This document shows, one piece after another, positions 1 to 11,949 of a stretch of 64,000 nucleotides of DNA (within the stretch, counting starts at the first letter, position 1; every line of letters begins with the position of its first letter). Source of the DNA: Whitmania pigra (Eukaryota; Annelida; Clitellata; Hirudinida; Haemopidae). The stretch covers positions 3,114,001 to 3,178,000 of the forward strand of contig JAJTWR010000260.1 in NCBI GenBank assembly GCA_021613335.1, in the 5' to 3' direction. A program made the position numbers and the translations under genes. The notes beneath the pieces were generated by a model. That model was given only the letters and a program-made list of their open reading frames with translations, was not told the origin of the DNA and did not search any database.

Positions 1-89
1 AGACCATTATTTACACCTTACTAGTTAGTCATAGATACCTTTGCGAGAAGCTAGGAATCACTACATTACTATAATAGACAAGAGCTCAC

Positions 90-1432
90 ATCAAATGGCT
101 TTGACAGTTCAGCCTGATCAGAAATAATTTCAAGCAGTTGGAGTCTCCCCTGGAGTGAAGACATCGACGGAAACATGGAAAGAATTTTCATGAAACTTGT
201 AAACTCACTGCCTGTGACATCAGTGAGGACCTGCACGAAGTATTTAATAACATGTAGATAAAAACTGCCAATAATTTAAATCTAATATAAAATAAAGAAT
301 TCATTAAACATTTTCAAGTTAACTTAGCTACATTCAAGTCATTTTACATTTCATTGTTTTGCTTTTGTATATAATATTAATATCTAGATCATCAATTGGA
401 ATCGATCTCAACTCTATGCAATAATAACAAACCTTCTTGCACTGGGAAATAAAGTACTCCTCGCCACCATCTTTAGACAGAATATCCTCAGAAATCAATA
501 CTTTCATCTTGCTAGTGAGAAAGCCGATGGCTTTAGTGCGAACGGTCTCTTCTCCGTCAAGTATTTGCCCAAAGATGCCAGCTAGAGTGGCCTTGGCATT
601 GACTCTGAGTATGGACATGAGGGACATTTGAGCGAGGCTCATTTCGAGGGTGTCCGAGCCATGGAGCAGCTGAATCAAGACGTTGGAAACCTTTTGACAG
701 TAATTTGGACATGCCTTGCAAATCACTGGCAGATCTTTTATGGCCTGCTTCCTCACCTAATCATAATTGAATACCCAAAGTAAGCAACAATCATGTAATT
801 GTTATTATTAACAATAATTGAATAACAGCACTAACAGAAGGATCCGCATCCTCGCACAAGTCAAACAATGACTCTATTCCACGCTCAGCATGGTTTGGGA
901 AGAATTTAAAAAACCTGGCAGCAAACTGTGAAGCCAGTCTCTTTTCATGAGAACCACTCTTCAGACCAGAAAGAATGTGCATGTAGGAGTCTTCATGCTA
1001 CATCAATTAAGACTGTGTTATTGTCAAATTATTCATAGAAAATAAGTTGAAACTAGTTGTGAACATAATTTTGCAACGTCTCAATTTAGCATATTATCTA
1101 TCATTCAATTTATTTTATTATTCATGCTATAGTTTTAAAGTTTATGTTTCAGAGAAAACATTTCATATAAAAAAATCGATTAAAGCAAAGTAAAACAAAC
1201 TTGGAAAAAACACCACGTTAACATCAAAACAAGTCACAAATAATAAGAGGGTTCAAAATTTGGAACTAGGGCGAAAGCGATTTGCAGGCAAAGCAGCACT
1301 TTCTAGAACATGGTCATTAGCATCGGAGGAAAGCTTTCCGAAATAGCATTAGCTAACCTGTGAAGCATTATCCTTGGCATTGTTCAAAACGTTGAAATGG
1401 TTATACAATTCTTCGACTGTGATCATTTTCAT
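90..1432 (-). CDS. API5: Apoptosis inhibitor 5 (API5/AAC-11), 5' part
   Basis: Four exons are visible on the minus strand: 1358-1432 (ATG at 1432 or, matching the family start MxTVEELY, at 1426), 836-997, 433-756 and 90-230. All junctions are GT-AG and phase 0, and the gene runs off the left edge of the window. The protein reads MITVEELYNHFNV, then KRLASQFAARFFKFFP, then VRKQAIKDLP and GIFGQILDGEETVRTKAI. These follow the ARM/HEAT-like helical repeats of animal API5, a nuclear anti-apoptotic scaffold reported to modulate E2F1 and Acinus. The Leu-zipper and C-terminal NLS lie outside the window. Identification is firm; only the exact start is uncertain. Confidence 0.93.
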
Positions 1433-3100
1433 AAATTAGAATAGCAACGAAATTAAACGACGTCGCAACTGTTGAAAAAGCAAAACCAAAGAAATATCAT
1501 ATTTATCGAATAATATAATTTTAAAAGATATTTTAGCAAGCTATAAAGTTTGATAAACGGCTAAAACATTTTTATATTTTAAAAAGTTTGGAAATTTAAA
1601 TATTTGTATGTATAAAAATGGATACAAAAGTGATGTCGGTGGTAGAGTTGTTCTACAACTTGAACTTTTGCTAATCTTAAATTATAACTAACGACCTTTT
1701 ATATTTTTAAATTATAATTCAAGTTTGGATGAATAAAAAATATGGACTACGCACGGACCCTTGTTTGATCTTTGACACATTAACGAGCTTCTTTCCTTTA
1801 TGGGTCCCGTCTCTATCATTTTGCCCGGCCGTAACCCGATAAACTGGGCAAATCGGGCAACCGAAATTATATTTAAAATATATTAAATTCTCAGTGTCTT
1901 GGGATGTCACAGGTTGAAAACCGCTATCCTGCGCAATGGTCTCTGCCTCTACCAACCCACTGCGATTTCAATAAAGAAAGATCTAATGCAGATGAAAATC
2001 AAAATTTGGATCGTCAGGTGAAAATCCTCTCTCAACAGACTATTTCTGCCTTTCGATTATAGATTATACGACATTGTTACCAAGATAATGAAAATAATGA
2101 ATCACATTTTTCAGAAATGGCATTCGGGGGGGGGGCCTCTTTGTTAAGAAAAATAACTATTTTAAATCACTGCAATTTGTCAGTTCAATAAAAGGATTTA
2201 TTAACTAACATCACTATAAGCATAGTAACAATCAAGCACACAATCTCACAATCCAAAATAGAAAGAGTTGTTCAAAAATAAGACTTAAAAAATAAAAAAT
2301 CTTAAACGCCGAGGTTTTTTAAAACATGTAAATCTATAGTTCTGCCTAGAAAATCTTCCGTTGAACTTCAGGTCATTCAATGCTTATGATCGCGCAATGA
2401 GTTAAGGTTTCTGGTGTCATTCTATTTCTTGCCTGTTCATTGTGCTAAACGATATCTATACTGAAGTAGCTTTTACAGGTAGAAAGATTTCACGCGATAT
2501 CATCTTCCAATATTTTTATTCGTCCTAATCAACTAGCCATGAAATGGACGTTAATAAAATACACACACTCCAATATTTTTATCAATGGGCTTTTGTTTAG
2601 TATCATCCGCAATTAACCATAGAATTTAATAAAATGTAAAAGATTTCAAATAAGTATTTTTCTGCATTGGGAACTGGGAAATTACAAACATTTATGACTT
2701 CTTTATCTTTTAGAACCAGACATTGTTTGACTGGTGCGGGAGATAGACAATGGCTTACCTCCGGGGAACACCCGAAAGAAATCCTGCCAGGAAGCAGTTA
2801 TTTATACAGAAATTTATCGTAATAGACGAACGTTCTAAACCGCATTCTGCCCTTTGCACGTGCGGCCAGCACAAAGGTCACCGTAACTGGCCACTTAATA
2901 GCCAAAGTTGCAGCTTAAATCTATCTTGAGAACAAATGCCTATAAAAATTTCATTTAGGGTTTTAATGATTTTAATTTGTTTATTTTTGCCTCTAATTTC
3001 GCAGATTAGTATAAGTATAAGTTTCAGTATAAGCATTTAAGTTCTTCGTAATTTGTTTCATATTTTTTCGTCTGGTTTGGTTTAAATTGGCTACTGCACC
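1433..3100. other. Intergenic, no gene recognised
   Basis: This AT-rich stretch lies between API5 and a transposon fossil. A 78-codon open frame on the minus strand (1719-1955) matches no family I know and has no exon-like context. A G-homopolymer occurs near 2128. Confidence 0.5.
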
Positions 3101-3700
3101 TCCATCTAAGAAAAAAATGAAACTTGACGAAGAGAACTAACTCATCACTCGGTTGTATGGTGGCATCAAGTGCTTCATTACAAAACTAAGCTTATGGAAG
3201 TCACAGTTGTTTTGGTTCATTTCCCCAAATTCAAAGAGCACATAAACGTTGCCAATACTGAGTCTAGGCTTGCCTTTGCAAAGTATGAGGGTCACCAAAA
3301 GAATTCCAGGAAAGATTTTGTAATTCATCATCTTTTGAACACCTCTTTGCATTATTCTCAGCTCCATTCACCTTTGATGTTGTCGAGGCAGAGGAAAACT
3401 TGCAGATGGAACTAATAGAAATACGGTCGGATTCTACATTCAGAGCAAAGTATTTTATGGGATACCTGGCTTCTTTTCACACCTTCCTGAAAAATGTACA
3501 AACTTCAGAAAGTTTGCGACAAGGTTATAGCCATGTTCGGTTCAGACAATGTTTGTGAACAGTTAATTCCTTTCATGAAAACAACAAAAACAATTCAGAG
3601 AACAAGGCTGACTGACGAACACTTGTCATCACATTCAAAGTTGAAACTGCGAATGCATTTCAGCCATACATACGAAACATTGTCGTGAAAAGGAGACATC
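3100..3700 (+). mobile_element. hAT transposase fossil, GTF2IRD2/ZBED5-like C-terminus
   Basis: Three reading frames each carry pieces of a SPIN/GTF2IRD2-type hAT transposase C-terminal part. One piece, at about 3360-3465, reads APFTFDVVEAEENLQMELIE. A second, at 3494-3620, reads KVCDKVIAMFGSDNVCEQL, followed by a residue run ending in RTRLTDEHLSS. The order and spacing match the family, where the corresponding tail is a FGST.CEQ.FS.MK motif followed by SxLTDEHL. Frame changes and stops show that it is dead. Sequence near 3870-3910 (ggcccgcc, tgtggccc) may belong to its terminal region, but no termini were defined. Confidence 0.72.
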
Positions 3701-3965
3701 AAGCTTCAGGACAAAACACTAAAGTTGATTGAATTGCCTTGAATAAATGTTCGATTGTAACTGTTAAATCGGCGTTGAAGAGCGGTAGCTTACTGCAGCC
3801 ATTGTAGCGTGCGTGTTATTTAAATATAATTCAAAAATAAGATGCAATGTAGGTTTCTTAAGTTTGTGGTTCGGCCCGCCGGTAAACTCAAATTGTCTTA
3901 TGTGGCCCAAGGTGCCATTCAACTTGGACAGGTCTGTTCTAAGTATTGAACTTCATTAACATTTT

Positions 3966-6900
3966 TCAATCATCGTCTTCCTCCTCATCATCATCTTGCA
4001 TTCTTTCCGTCTCATCATTTTCTTTGGTTTCAATAGGGTTTTCAATAGTCTCGAAATCTTCGTTAGCTGCTCGCTCCTGTAAAGGAAATTGCTAATTTTC
4101 ATTTCGACATTTTTAAAGTCATCGATTAATTAAGATTAGTTGTAATCTTATAAGTAAAATGCCTATAGAATAATTTAAATAATGCATCGGTGTAGACAAA
4201 ATGATTGAATCCGTTAAGTCATTAAAATAAAATTTAGTGAAATTCAAGATGCTGAAAGCAGTCAATTATTGTATTTATTAAAATTGAACTTGGTAACATA
4301 TTACATCATAAATAGAATTAATAAAAATTATTAAGTAAAATTGACATTGAATTCGAAAGAACCTGTTGGGGCGTAGGATCATCAATTTCTGCGATTTCTT
4401 CAGAATCTTGAAATTCTGGCATGAGACTTCCAGAAATAAAGTGGTTGTGGGTTGTTTTAAATCCCCAGCCAATGTAAATGTTCTGAAACGATCTGTTGAT
4501 CATAATTAATAATGATAAAAAGTCTCAATAAGACTGAATATATTAATACTATAGTAATTATTTTTGTACTACAGAAAAATCCGTTTTTGGAACAAGTGTC
4601 CATAGAAGTATAGTTTTTCCCTATATACGCTGTCCACATAGGCAGCTTTTACTGTGCAAATAGGGAAATTTTAACTTTGCAGAAAAATGACCCTTTGGGC
4701 AGTTTTGCGCTATAACAATCGTTAGTGCAATTTTTTTTGCTAGATTCACTTTGGATAACAAAATAAAGTTGCTCTAGCATCTAAATAACAATATTAAAAA
4801 GAAATTCGTTATAAATAATTTTGCCTTCACTTGCCGCCTTGGCATCGAAAATCAGTCATTATTCGATATTGAAATATATAAGGAAAATGCTATAGCAATG
4901 GTTGTTTTTGTTATTAATAACGATAAAGTAATGTATTGTGATTTTATTCATTCGACTCTATCATTTTACGTGAATATAACTGCACAAAATGCAAATTATC
5001 CATCTAAATCAGTATTGGAACTGTTTATTTATTTTATTTCTTTGATCCAACCAAACACAGAGGAAAAATCAGAAACACTAGTAAAAATAAGGCATTCTTT
5101 CCTTCGGCGGCAATAGAAGACAAAAAATAATTTAGAAAAAAACATTTTTTCTTACTAATATCATCCAGGAGCAACATTTTATCACTATCCAAAATAAAAT
5201 TTGTTTTGACGACATACCCTACTGTCTATATTAAACAAAATAAAATAGTGAATACAAAGTGATATTTAAAAGACAAATTTTATACATTTGTAGGCGAGAT
5301 ATATGAAGCAACTTAGCTATCTCTTTCAGCAGTGGGCCTGTTACTGGTAGATTCCTAGAACCAGCTAAACAGAACCATTCAAGCACTTTTCCATTAACTT
5401 TGCTATGTTGACATTGTCTCTATTTTATCTTTTTTCTTTTTAATCTCTATTTTCCATTGATGTTCGATATCTGATGTCAGCTAAGCATTGAAGTCTTTAG
5501 AAGTTTTAAAATAGAATGGTTTCTTTGGTTAATTAGCAATTACAACAATTCTTTCCCCAGTGGCAACCAGTCGCTTCTGAGAGACCATAGCTAACATACT
5601 GAAAATTGATCAAAGCTCACTTAAACACCAACAGGACTAAATGGGCGTTTTAAAATCTAACATAAGCGCAAATCCAAAGATACTTCTGAGCGCAAATTTT
5701 TTGTTAAAAACTAGATTTTTTGAATATAAAATGTTCTTTTTGGCAAGTTTCAGAACCTTTCCACGTATACTTTTATTAAAGCCTTAATTTGTCATTTGGA
5801 ACTAATTTATCGTTTGGGTCAAGTTGTACTACAAAAAAATCCATTCTTGAAAAAATGTCCACAGACGCAGTTTTTCCTTATATACTTTGTCTACATAGGC
5901 AGTTTTTACCGTGTATAATACTTTTAAAAAACCCTGCGATTCAAGCTTCTGAAAATTGCCTACTCTAAATGCAGAAAATATAACAATGGCATCACCCTTT
6001 ATAATTCTATCTTACACATCTTCTCACCTGGATGTGGCATAGGCATGTGCGCCCCACCACAGACAGGAGTGGATGGAAGAGAAAGCATGATGAGGGATGA
6101 ATCTAGATGATAGCCTTGTGATCCATGGAGTGACTTCATTCAAGATGGCGTCTTCACTCAGAGGGGTCAACAATGGGGGTCCCACTTCAGGATCTTCATT
6201 AGTCTGTTCCTGTTCTTCTGTTTCTTCTGTCTCATCCACTTTTGATCCACTCCACCATGTTGTGCGACCCTGCAAAGGAATCAGTTAGCACTCAATCATT
6301 TTTCACATTTGTTGATTGTGGAGTTAAAACTCCACGTGATGTCTATTATCATATGAAATGCAATGTTTATCAATGAAGTATGGAATGTCCTTTATGAGAA
6401 GATCTAAACCAAGTTTTAAAAACCGATTTTCAAACATGTTACGCCGTTATGTAACAAAACCAATCTCATGCTCTATTTGAGATATTGAGATATTGAGTCG
6501 TTGAGTTATAGTTAAATAACGATTGGTGCCCTAATTAAATAAAACAAGCCAAAAGCACATAACTGGAGTTACTCATCTAAGTGGACATTTAAAGCAGTTT
6601 TAAGACTTAGAGTCTAACTTACTTTATGTTCATTGATCTTTGAGCTACCAAATAACATCTAATCACATTAATCAATAAACTTTAAAAGTAAGATATAAGA
6701 CAAAATTAATAGAAATATGTGATTAAACAAAAAGAATGAGCAAAGAAGCGTTGTTAAATTTATCTCAAAAGGTACCGTTCGATGAATTCAGTACTTGTTT
6801 AGATTTCGCACAAATTGTGTAAGTATTTAGGTAGGTATGTGAACGTCCATTGGATAACGAGATTATTCAGTACCACCTGCTCAATTTGAAAGCAGTTCCC

Positions 6901-9503
6901 GGTTGTACTGTAATAACGAGTCAACGCGCCGGATTAGCCAGGACTAGCTGAGGCACCCCTAGTTTACAAGCTTTACAAAAATAGCTTTACATCATCAACA
7001 TCCTCCTCTGGAAAACCTTGCAAAACTAGAAATTGGTAACTAGCCAGCAAAGTACCTAGATCTACTATATAATAATACTTGTTTATAAAATAATAGTACT
7101 TGTAGTAACAAGTAGCTTTTAAACTAAAAGTTTTTAAATTATATAAGTAAACTGAACGGTTCTTCGGGATTTCGCATTTAAGATTGGTTTATTGAATTGT
7201 CACGAAAGTGTTGTGATATCTGCTAACCTATCCTACATACGTATATCTATACATATATATTGTAATAAATACATAGCTCATTGCGTAACTTTTCACTATA
7301 CCGAAGTGAATTGTCGACCAGATAAGTGATTGGCTTGTTTTCAATTTTTTGATGTGTCCAAATCGATGCTCAAAAAGATACAACGCTTATCATAAAAAAT
7401 TATGCAAATAATGATAAAATTTTTTGCAATTATTAAGCAATTATTGATTAAAGTATAATTTTTTACTTGAGGTAATATGTATCGAACGTGATGAACCCAA
7501 TTTGAGATGTCCTGAAGTTCTCTTGCGGCTGGCATCTCAAACTCCGAATTGAGGACCACCTGTTGATTATCTGGAGAATCCTCGGAGTCGTCATCGTCCT
7601 CATCGATTATATAACCACCCACGGGTGATATCTGGGTACCTGCAGTGATTCGTGCTATCTGAGCTCTGAGGTAGTGTGCCTCTGTGCCTGGAAAAGGAGG
7701 AGTGCTGTCCACCTGGGTCATCGTCATCATCGTTAGTATTGTCGTCACCGTTGTCATCATTGTTGTTATAAAATAAAAAAAACAGTAAAACCTTTGAATC
7801 GAGATTGCCAGTGAAAAACTTTTTAATCTTCCTGGCAGACGTAATATGAATCGGATGAACGCTTGGCAGTCTTTTCCAGTCCTGTCCGAGTTCATTGCAG
7901 ACAAAATAAACATTTTTATTGGCTCCTTTTCCATCTTCTTCCTTGGGCACGTTGACGGGTTTTTCGTATTTTGGTTTCGGGATTTTGTCCATTTCGAAAG
8001 TTACTTAGTAAAGTTCAATTGTTTCTTAGAGATATTTCGTAATATTTCTAAGCGTTCACAATCTCATAAGGCGGTAAATTTTCTCGCAAACTATTGTTTC
8101 GGCCTACGACAATCGACGATATTTTCTAGCATTTGCACGGTGATAAATATTAACAAGTAAAGACTAGTTTCGGTGCCAAACTTCTGATAATTTAATTTAA
8201 TTGACCTTCATTTGGGTCTTCCTCTTCCTCTTCTTCATCATTTTCCTTATATGAAAACAATCTTATGACTATAGGAAGTGCATTATTAATAACAGTTATC
8301 TGACATATCTCAGTCTTCTAAAATTGATATAATTCAAAATGTTTTAATCAGATATAACTGCGATCTTGAAATTGGGAAATTAGAAATATATAGGCATTCG
8401 CTGAAATATATTTCCTCGATTTTTTCTCTAAATTTTAATGAGAATATAATCGGTGTGCGAGTTCAGTGGTTCAGAGGGTGCTTGCGAACAAGGTAAAAGC
8501 AACGGTCGTTACGTGTCGTGTTCGCGACCCAGCTTGCGCCATCACAAAGCGCCCCTTAGATGCGGCGCTATAAAAATGGTTGAGCGCCCTGGCGCTATAC
8601 AAATAAACATATTATAATTATTATCACCACCTTTTCTATCTCTCCATCTTCGTCCTTGACTTCGCACTCCAGGATGTAATAGTTTTTCATCAATCCGAAA
8701 ATTTTACCCCATAACCTGATGGAACAGATGTTTGTATTGTTTTCCATTAAGATTTTCATGGACACAAGAAGTATGAAATATTCGTCCCTGTTTATTCCAA
8801 CTCCTGCCTGTTCCCAGTTGTGGCATTCCTCCATCAGGTTTGGCAAATCAACTTCGAGATCGTTGATGTTTTTGCTTTCCGAATCTTGGATTTCAACCTG
8901 AAAATTAAACTTAACACGTGCTAAAAGCATTTATTATTTGGAAAAGAATAAGAAAACTGCTCTGTTCGTGAATAATTTCAATGTAATTATTAAGTGAATT
9001 GTAGCATATTGAAGATTTAACACCTTAAATAGCTGTCTCATGGATTTGACTGCTTCGCACGAGGGGGATACCGAATATTGCGATCCAGGGATGATTTCCT
9101 TGTCATTTGTTCCAAGTTTGACCTGGCATAATTTCGTGAAGGACCCAACGACATCAGATGGTCTCTCAGTCAAAAGTTTTGTAAAAATGTCGCACAACTT
9201 GTTGAACCTTTTGCAAATCAATAATTCATTGTGTCGCTCAACACATTGGAATTCAAGACAATTCAGAAGATCAAAGACGTGAACATTTATTTATATTTTA
9301 AATATGCGGCTCATGGAATGAATTTTAAAAATCAATCGATAATTAGTAAAATTCTTGTTTTTTTTTAATCTGACTAAATTCATTACAAATTAATTAAATT
9401 AAATTTGCTATACTTACAAACTCTCTTTTTGATCACGCTGCAATGTCGAGAAGTATGATTTAGCGTTGATAAATTCATCTTCATATTCTTCATCCACAAA
9501 CAT
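3966..9503 (-). CDS. RSPH4A: Radial spoke head protein 4/6 homolog (RSPH4A/RSPH6A)
   Basis: Nine exons: 9418-9503 (ATG), 9024-9207, 8631-8897, 8206-8245, 7792-8003, 7467-7712, 6028-6269, 4363-4492 and 3966-4076 (stop). Phases close at every junction and sum to 506 codons (505 aa). The protein is a structural component of the ciliary and flagellar radial spoke head. Diagnostic blocks include [86 protein letters not shown] and FQNIYIGWG, all in the order seen in human RSPH4A/6A. It ends in an acidic tail, as in the family. It is closer in length to Chlamydomonas RSP4/6 than to the longer human proteins. The donors after exons 3 and 5 (GTGGTG, GTTTTA) are weak. Introns contain a tRNA-SINE and a short dispersed repeat. 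Confidence 0.93.
4540..4730. repeat. Short dispersed repeat, copy 1
   Basis: The text from ttgtactacagaaaaatcc to cataggcagcttttactgtg recurs at 5820-5915. The following ttttaactttgcagaaaaatgaccct recurs in modified form at 12325-12350. The repeat lies in the last long intron of RSPH4A. Confidence 0.6.
5820..5915. repeat. Short dispersed repeat, copy 2
   Basis: This is the second copy of the repeat at 4540, including ttgtactacaaaaaaatcc and ctacataggcagtttttacc. It sits in the same RSPH4A intron. Confidence 0.6.
8450..8612 (+). mobile_element. tRNA-derived SINE
   Basis: A GC-richer island in an RSPH4A intron. It begins with a tRNA-like head: an A-box-like stretch, gttcagtggttcagagggtg, at 8461-8480, and a B-box-like gtgttcgcgaccc about 40 bases later. 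It continues into a GCGCC-rich body and ends in ggcgctatacaaataaac. The tail motif atacaaataaac also occurs at about 24876, before an ATT repeat, suggesting a shared 3' end. It is not a functional tRNA: no cloverleaf could be closed. Confidence 0.6.
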
Positions 9504-10240
9504 GATTTTGTTTTTAAATATTAGTAAACTATCGGTTGTTAATTGTTTATTATAAAATAATGTGATGTAATGCAAGAAATGTAGCTATCCAAGAACATAG
9601 GATCGGATAAAAATACCTGGAGAACGTGGAGATGGTCGTCATGGTTTCAATAATGTTTATAGTACCTGGGAAGATTCCTGAATAATTCACGTTAACCAAT
9701 CGATATCCTGCAATAATAACATATATTCTTTTGAATTTATAAGTTCCTTATTTTTGACGGAATGACTTCAAATGAGTCTAAGAAATTAAGTTTCTCATCG
9801 GAAATAATTATGTATATCAAAAATAATTTAAATAGTAAGACATAAGCTAGACATATTTTGTACTATTTATTTACTTTTATTACCTATTATTATTGGATAC
9901 CCTAGGTTTTTAAAAATACATATCAAACATTCTTGGAATGAAGCTCTCAGATCCATATGGTAATGATGTGGCGTAAGATACTGTTCTTATGTTCTAGTTA
10001 AAAACTACATTGATTCACAATCTTTGAATTAAAACTTTTTTTGCCTTTGAATTCAACTTTGCCACTTTAAACAGCCATTTGAATTGGGATAAATTTTACA
10101 GGCGATTCCAAGAATGACATTACAAAAACATCACAAAAGAGGGGTTATATGAAATACATGTACTTTGTTTCAAGTACATTTCTATCCCAGTCTCTGACTC
10201 TTACTGAGAACGACTTATAACTATTCAGATACAGTTTTTA
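9504..10240. other. Intergenic, nothing recognised
   Basis: AT-rich spacer between the RSPH4A start and the 3' flank of the kinase gene. I see no coding or RNA signal. Confidence 0.5.
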
Positions 10241-10327
10241 TTTACAACAATAACGACAAAGACCAGAATGAAAAAAGCTAGAGAAGAATGTCCTCTGGAT
10301 CATGAACCAGACATCTCCTTCAATGAG

Positions 10328-10627
10328 GCATGCATACATAAGCGCTAGTAGCTTGCGAACTAATATTTTCTGCGCTTTCTTTTCGTTAAAAATATGTAAT
10401 AATATATATAAATAGAAAACCATGGTCAATTTTTATTTTGGAAATTTATTGTCAATGTATTTTTTGTTTAGGTCAACGCGTTAATTATACTACCTTCCGT
10501 TCATTCCTCCTACTTTATTATTGACTTTCTTAACGATCCTACATACTCTTCTAATGATCTTCTCATTCAACCCACTAGCATCGGCAATCTTTTTATAAGC
10601 TCCCTTTACATTCTTTCTTTGGCACTC
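10328..10627. repeat. 300-bp direct repeat, left copy (kinase 3' end and flank)
   Basis: This matches 11950-12249 with about eleven mismatches by eye and no net length change. It covers the last 46 codons of the kinase gene, including the stop, and its 3' flank. Confidence 0.9.
10440..10452 (-). terminator. Poly(A) signal of the kinase gene
   Basis: On the minus strand an AATAAA hexamer lies about 40 bases after the stop codon, and a second (AAAATAAAA) follows about 15 bases later. Both are conserved in the duplicated copy. Confidence 0.5.
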
Positions 10628-11767
10628 AGTGTAAAGGCAGCATGCCATTACTATATATTTATTCTGCCTCCTTATTGGTTTGATATTTCGGATTTTTCTG
10701 AAAAGGTGCGCCGCCTTTTCAGCAATGGCCTTGTCGATGTTTGCCCTTTGCGACATTCGAATCATATCCTCTGAAAATGATTCTACGCTTACGAACGCCG
10801 TCCCGTGCACAAAATGAGGCATTGTTCGCGTTATGAACGGAACCTTGAGGCATTCTTCAGGAGTATACCTTGTGAACGGGTCTATTCTCATCATGTTTTC
10901 GACGAGGTTCATGAACACGACGAAGTCGATGCCATTTGACCCGATGATATGATTGGTCTCTATGTACCTTTTCAATCCCATCGGCACCACTGGTGATCGA
11001 GAACCTTTTACAATCCATTGTCGAGATTCAGAGTCGAACCAGAAGAATTCGTCTCTGTTAGGTGCCTGACATATGACTATTTGACTGGGCGTCCCGATTA
11101 TTTTGACGATGTTCTGCATGAGCTCTAATTCGTCAAATACGTAGAAGAGCGGTTTCCTCAAGAGACACTCAACTAGAACGCAGCCGACGCTCCAAGTATC
11201 AGCCGATGTGCCGTAGTCGTACCCTAATAAGACTTCGGGTGTGCGATAAGGCAGTGTTTGGACGATTTCCGCTTTGAACGTTGCCCAAGGACAATGAGCC
11301 AGTCCGAAATCCGCAAACTTGATGCTTTGAGTTGCCTCATCGACTAAAATATTTTCAGGCTTGATGTCGCCGTGAATAACATTCATCTGAGACATTAAGA
11401 GGAGAAATTCGATCATTTGTTTGGCGTAATTTGATATTTTGTCCAAACTGTCCAATAGGTTATCCTCTATAGATTTTCTGAAGTTGTGAGATGCTAATTC
11501 GAGCGCAAGAATTACGCAGTCGTCAAACACATACCACGATTTCATCTTCACAACGAGACTTTTCAACGGTGAGTCGACGCATTGCACTGCTTCGAGAATC
11601 TCTGCCTCGAGAATGTTAGATTCTCTTATTGGGCTTTCGCCGCGAGATATTTTGACGGCAACCTCAGTACCATCGGACAAATCGATGGCACTGTGAACCT
11701 GTCCGTAGGCCCCCTCTCCAAGTTTTTTAGTAATAAAAAACCTGTCGAGAAAAACGCCGAACTCCAT
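10490..11767 (-). CDS. Intronless CMGC-type protein kinase fused to a TFIIB-like cyclin repeat
   Basis: A single open frame of 425 codons. Residues about 10-305 form a complete protein kinase: Gly-loop GEGAYGQV (17-24), Lys39 in VAVK, HGD (132-134) in place of HRD, KPEN (136-139), DFG (153-155) and a TPEVLLGYDYG activation-loop end. With DTWSVGC and KIIGTPSQ, this points to the CMGC group (DYRK/HIPK/CLK-like). Residues about 331-418 do not belong to a kinase. FSEDMIRMSQRANIDKAIAE, KAAHLFRKI, MACCLYTECQRKNVKGAYKK and IADASGLNEKIIRRV align without gaps to a TFIIB core repeat (LFK, ACLYIACR, RTFKEI, S-KEIGR). All catalytic residues are present. The gene has a TATA box, no intron, and a 3' duplicate upstream. 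The substrate is unknown; a role in transcription is inference. Confidence 0.85.
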   Translation of the reverse strand: MEFGVFLDRFFITKKLGEGAYGQVHSAIDLSDGTEVAVKISRGESPIRESNILEAEILEAVQCVDSPLKSLVVKMKSWYVFDDCVILALELASHNFRKSIEDNLLDSLDKISNYAKQMIEFLLLMSQMNVIHGDIKPENILVDEATQSIKFADFGLAHCPWATFKAEIVQTLPYRTPEVLLGYDYGTSADTWSVGCVLVECLLRKPLFYVFDELELMQNIVKIIGTPSQIVICQAPNRDEFFWFDSESRQWIVKGSRSPVVPMGLKRYIETNHIIGSNGIDFVVFMNLVENMMRIDPFTRYTPEECLKVPFITRTMPHFVHGTAFVSVESFSEDMIRMSQRANIDKAIAEKAAHLFRKIRNIKPIRRQNKYIVMACCLYTECQRKNVKGAYKKIADASGLNEKIIRRVCRIVKKVNNKVGGMNGR

Positions 11768-11885
11768 ATTAATTACAGTGTTCTTAGTTGTTTATGTATG
11801 GTTGTGTTCGCAGCGAACGCTATCAGAAGCCCTCTCCGTCTCTAACGCGTCCGTCGTCGAAATGATTTTTTACGCGCCTCGTCGT

Positions 11886-11894
11886 CTTTATATA
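11886..11894 (-). promoter_or_regulatory. TATA box of the kinase gene
   Basis: On the minus strand the sequence reads TATATAAAG about 120 bases upstream of the kinase ATG, in a locally GC-richer stretch. This spacing would give a 5' leader of roughly 90 bases. No other gene lies downstream of it on this strand before the kinase. Confidence 0.6.
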
Positions 11895-11949
11895 GCTACC
11901 GGAAACGGTTGCATGCATGCCTACGTATGCGCCTATTGGCTACTTGCAA

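Noticed and set aside
1719..1955. 78-codon minus-strand frame beside API5
   Set aside because: No family match and no neighbouring exon; treated as non-coding.
8461..8535. Possible functional tRNA gene
   Set aside because: The A- and B-box-like parts are present but no acceptor stem or full cloverleaf can be closed; a SINE head explains it better.
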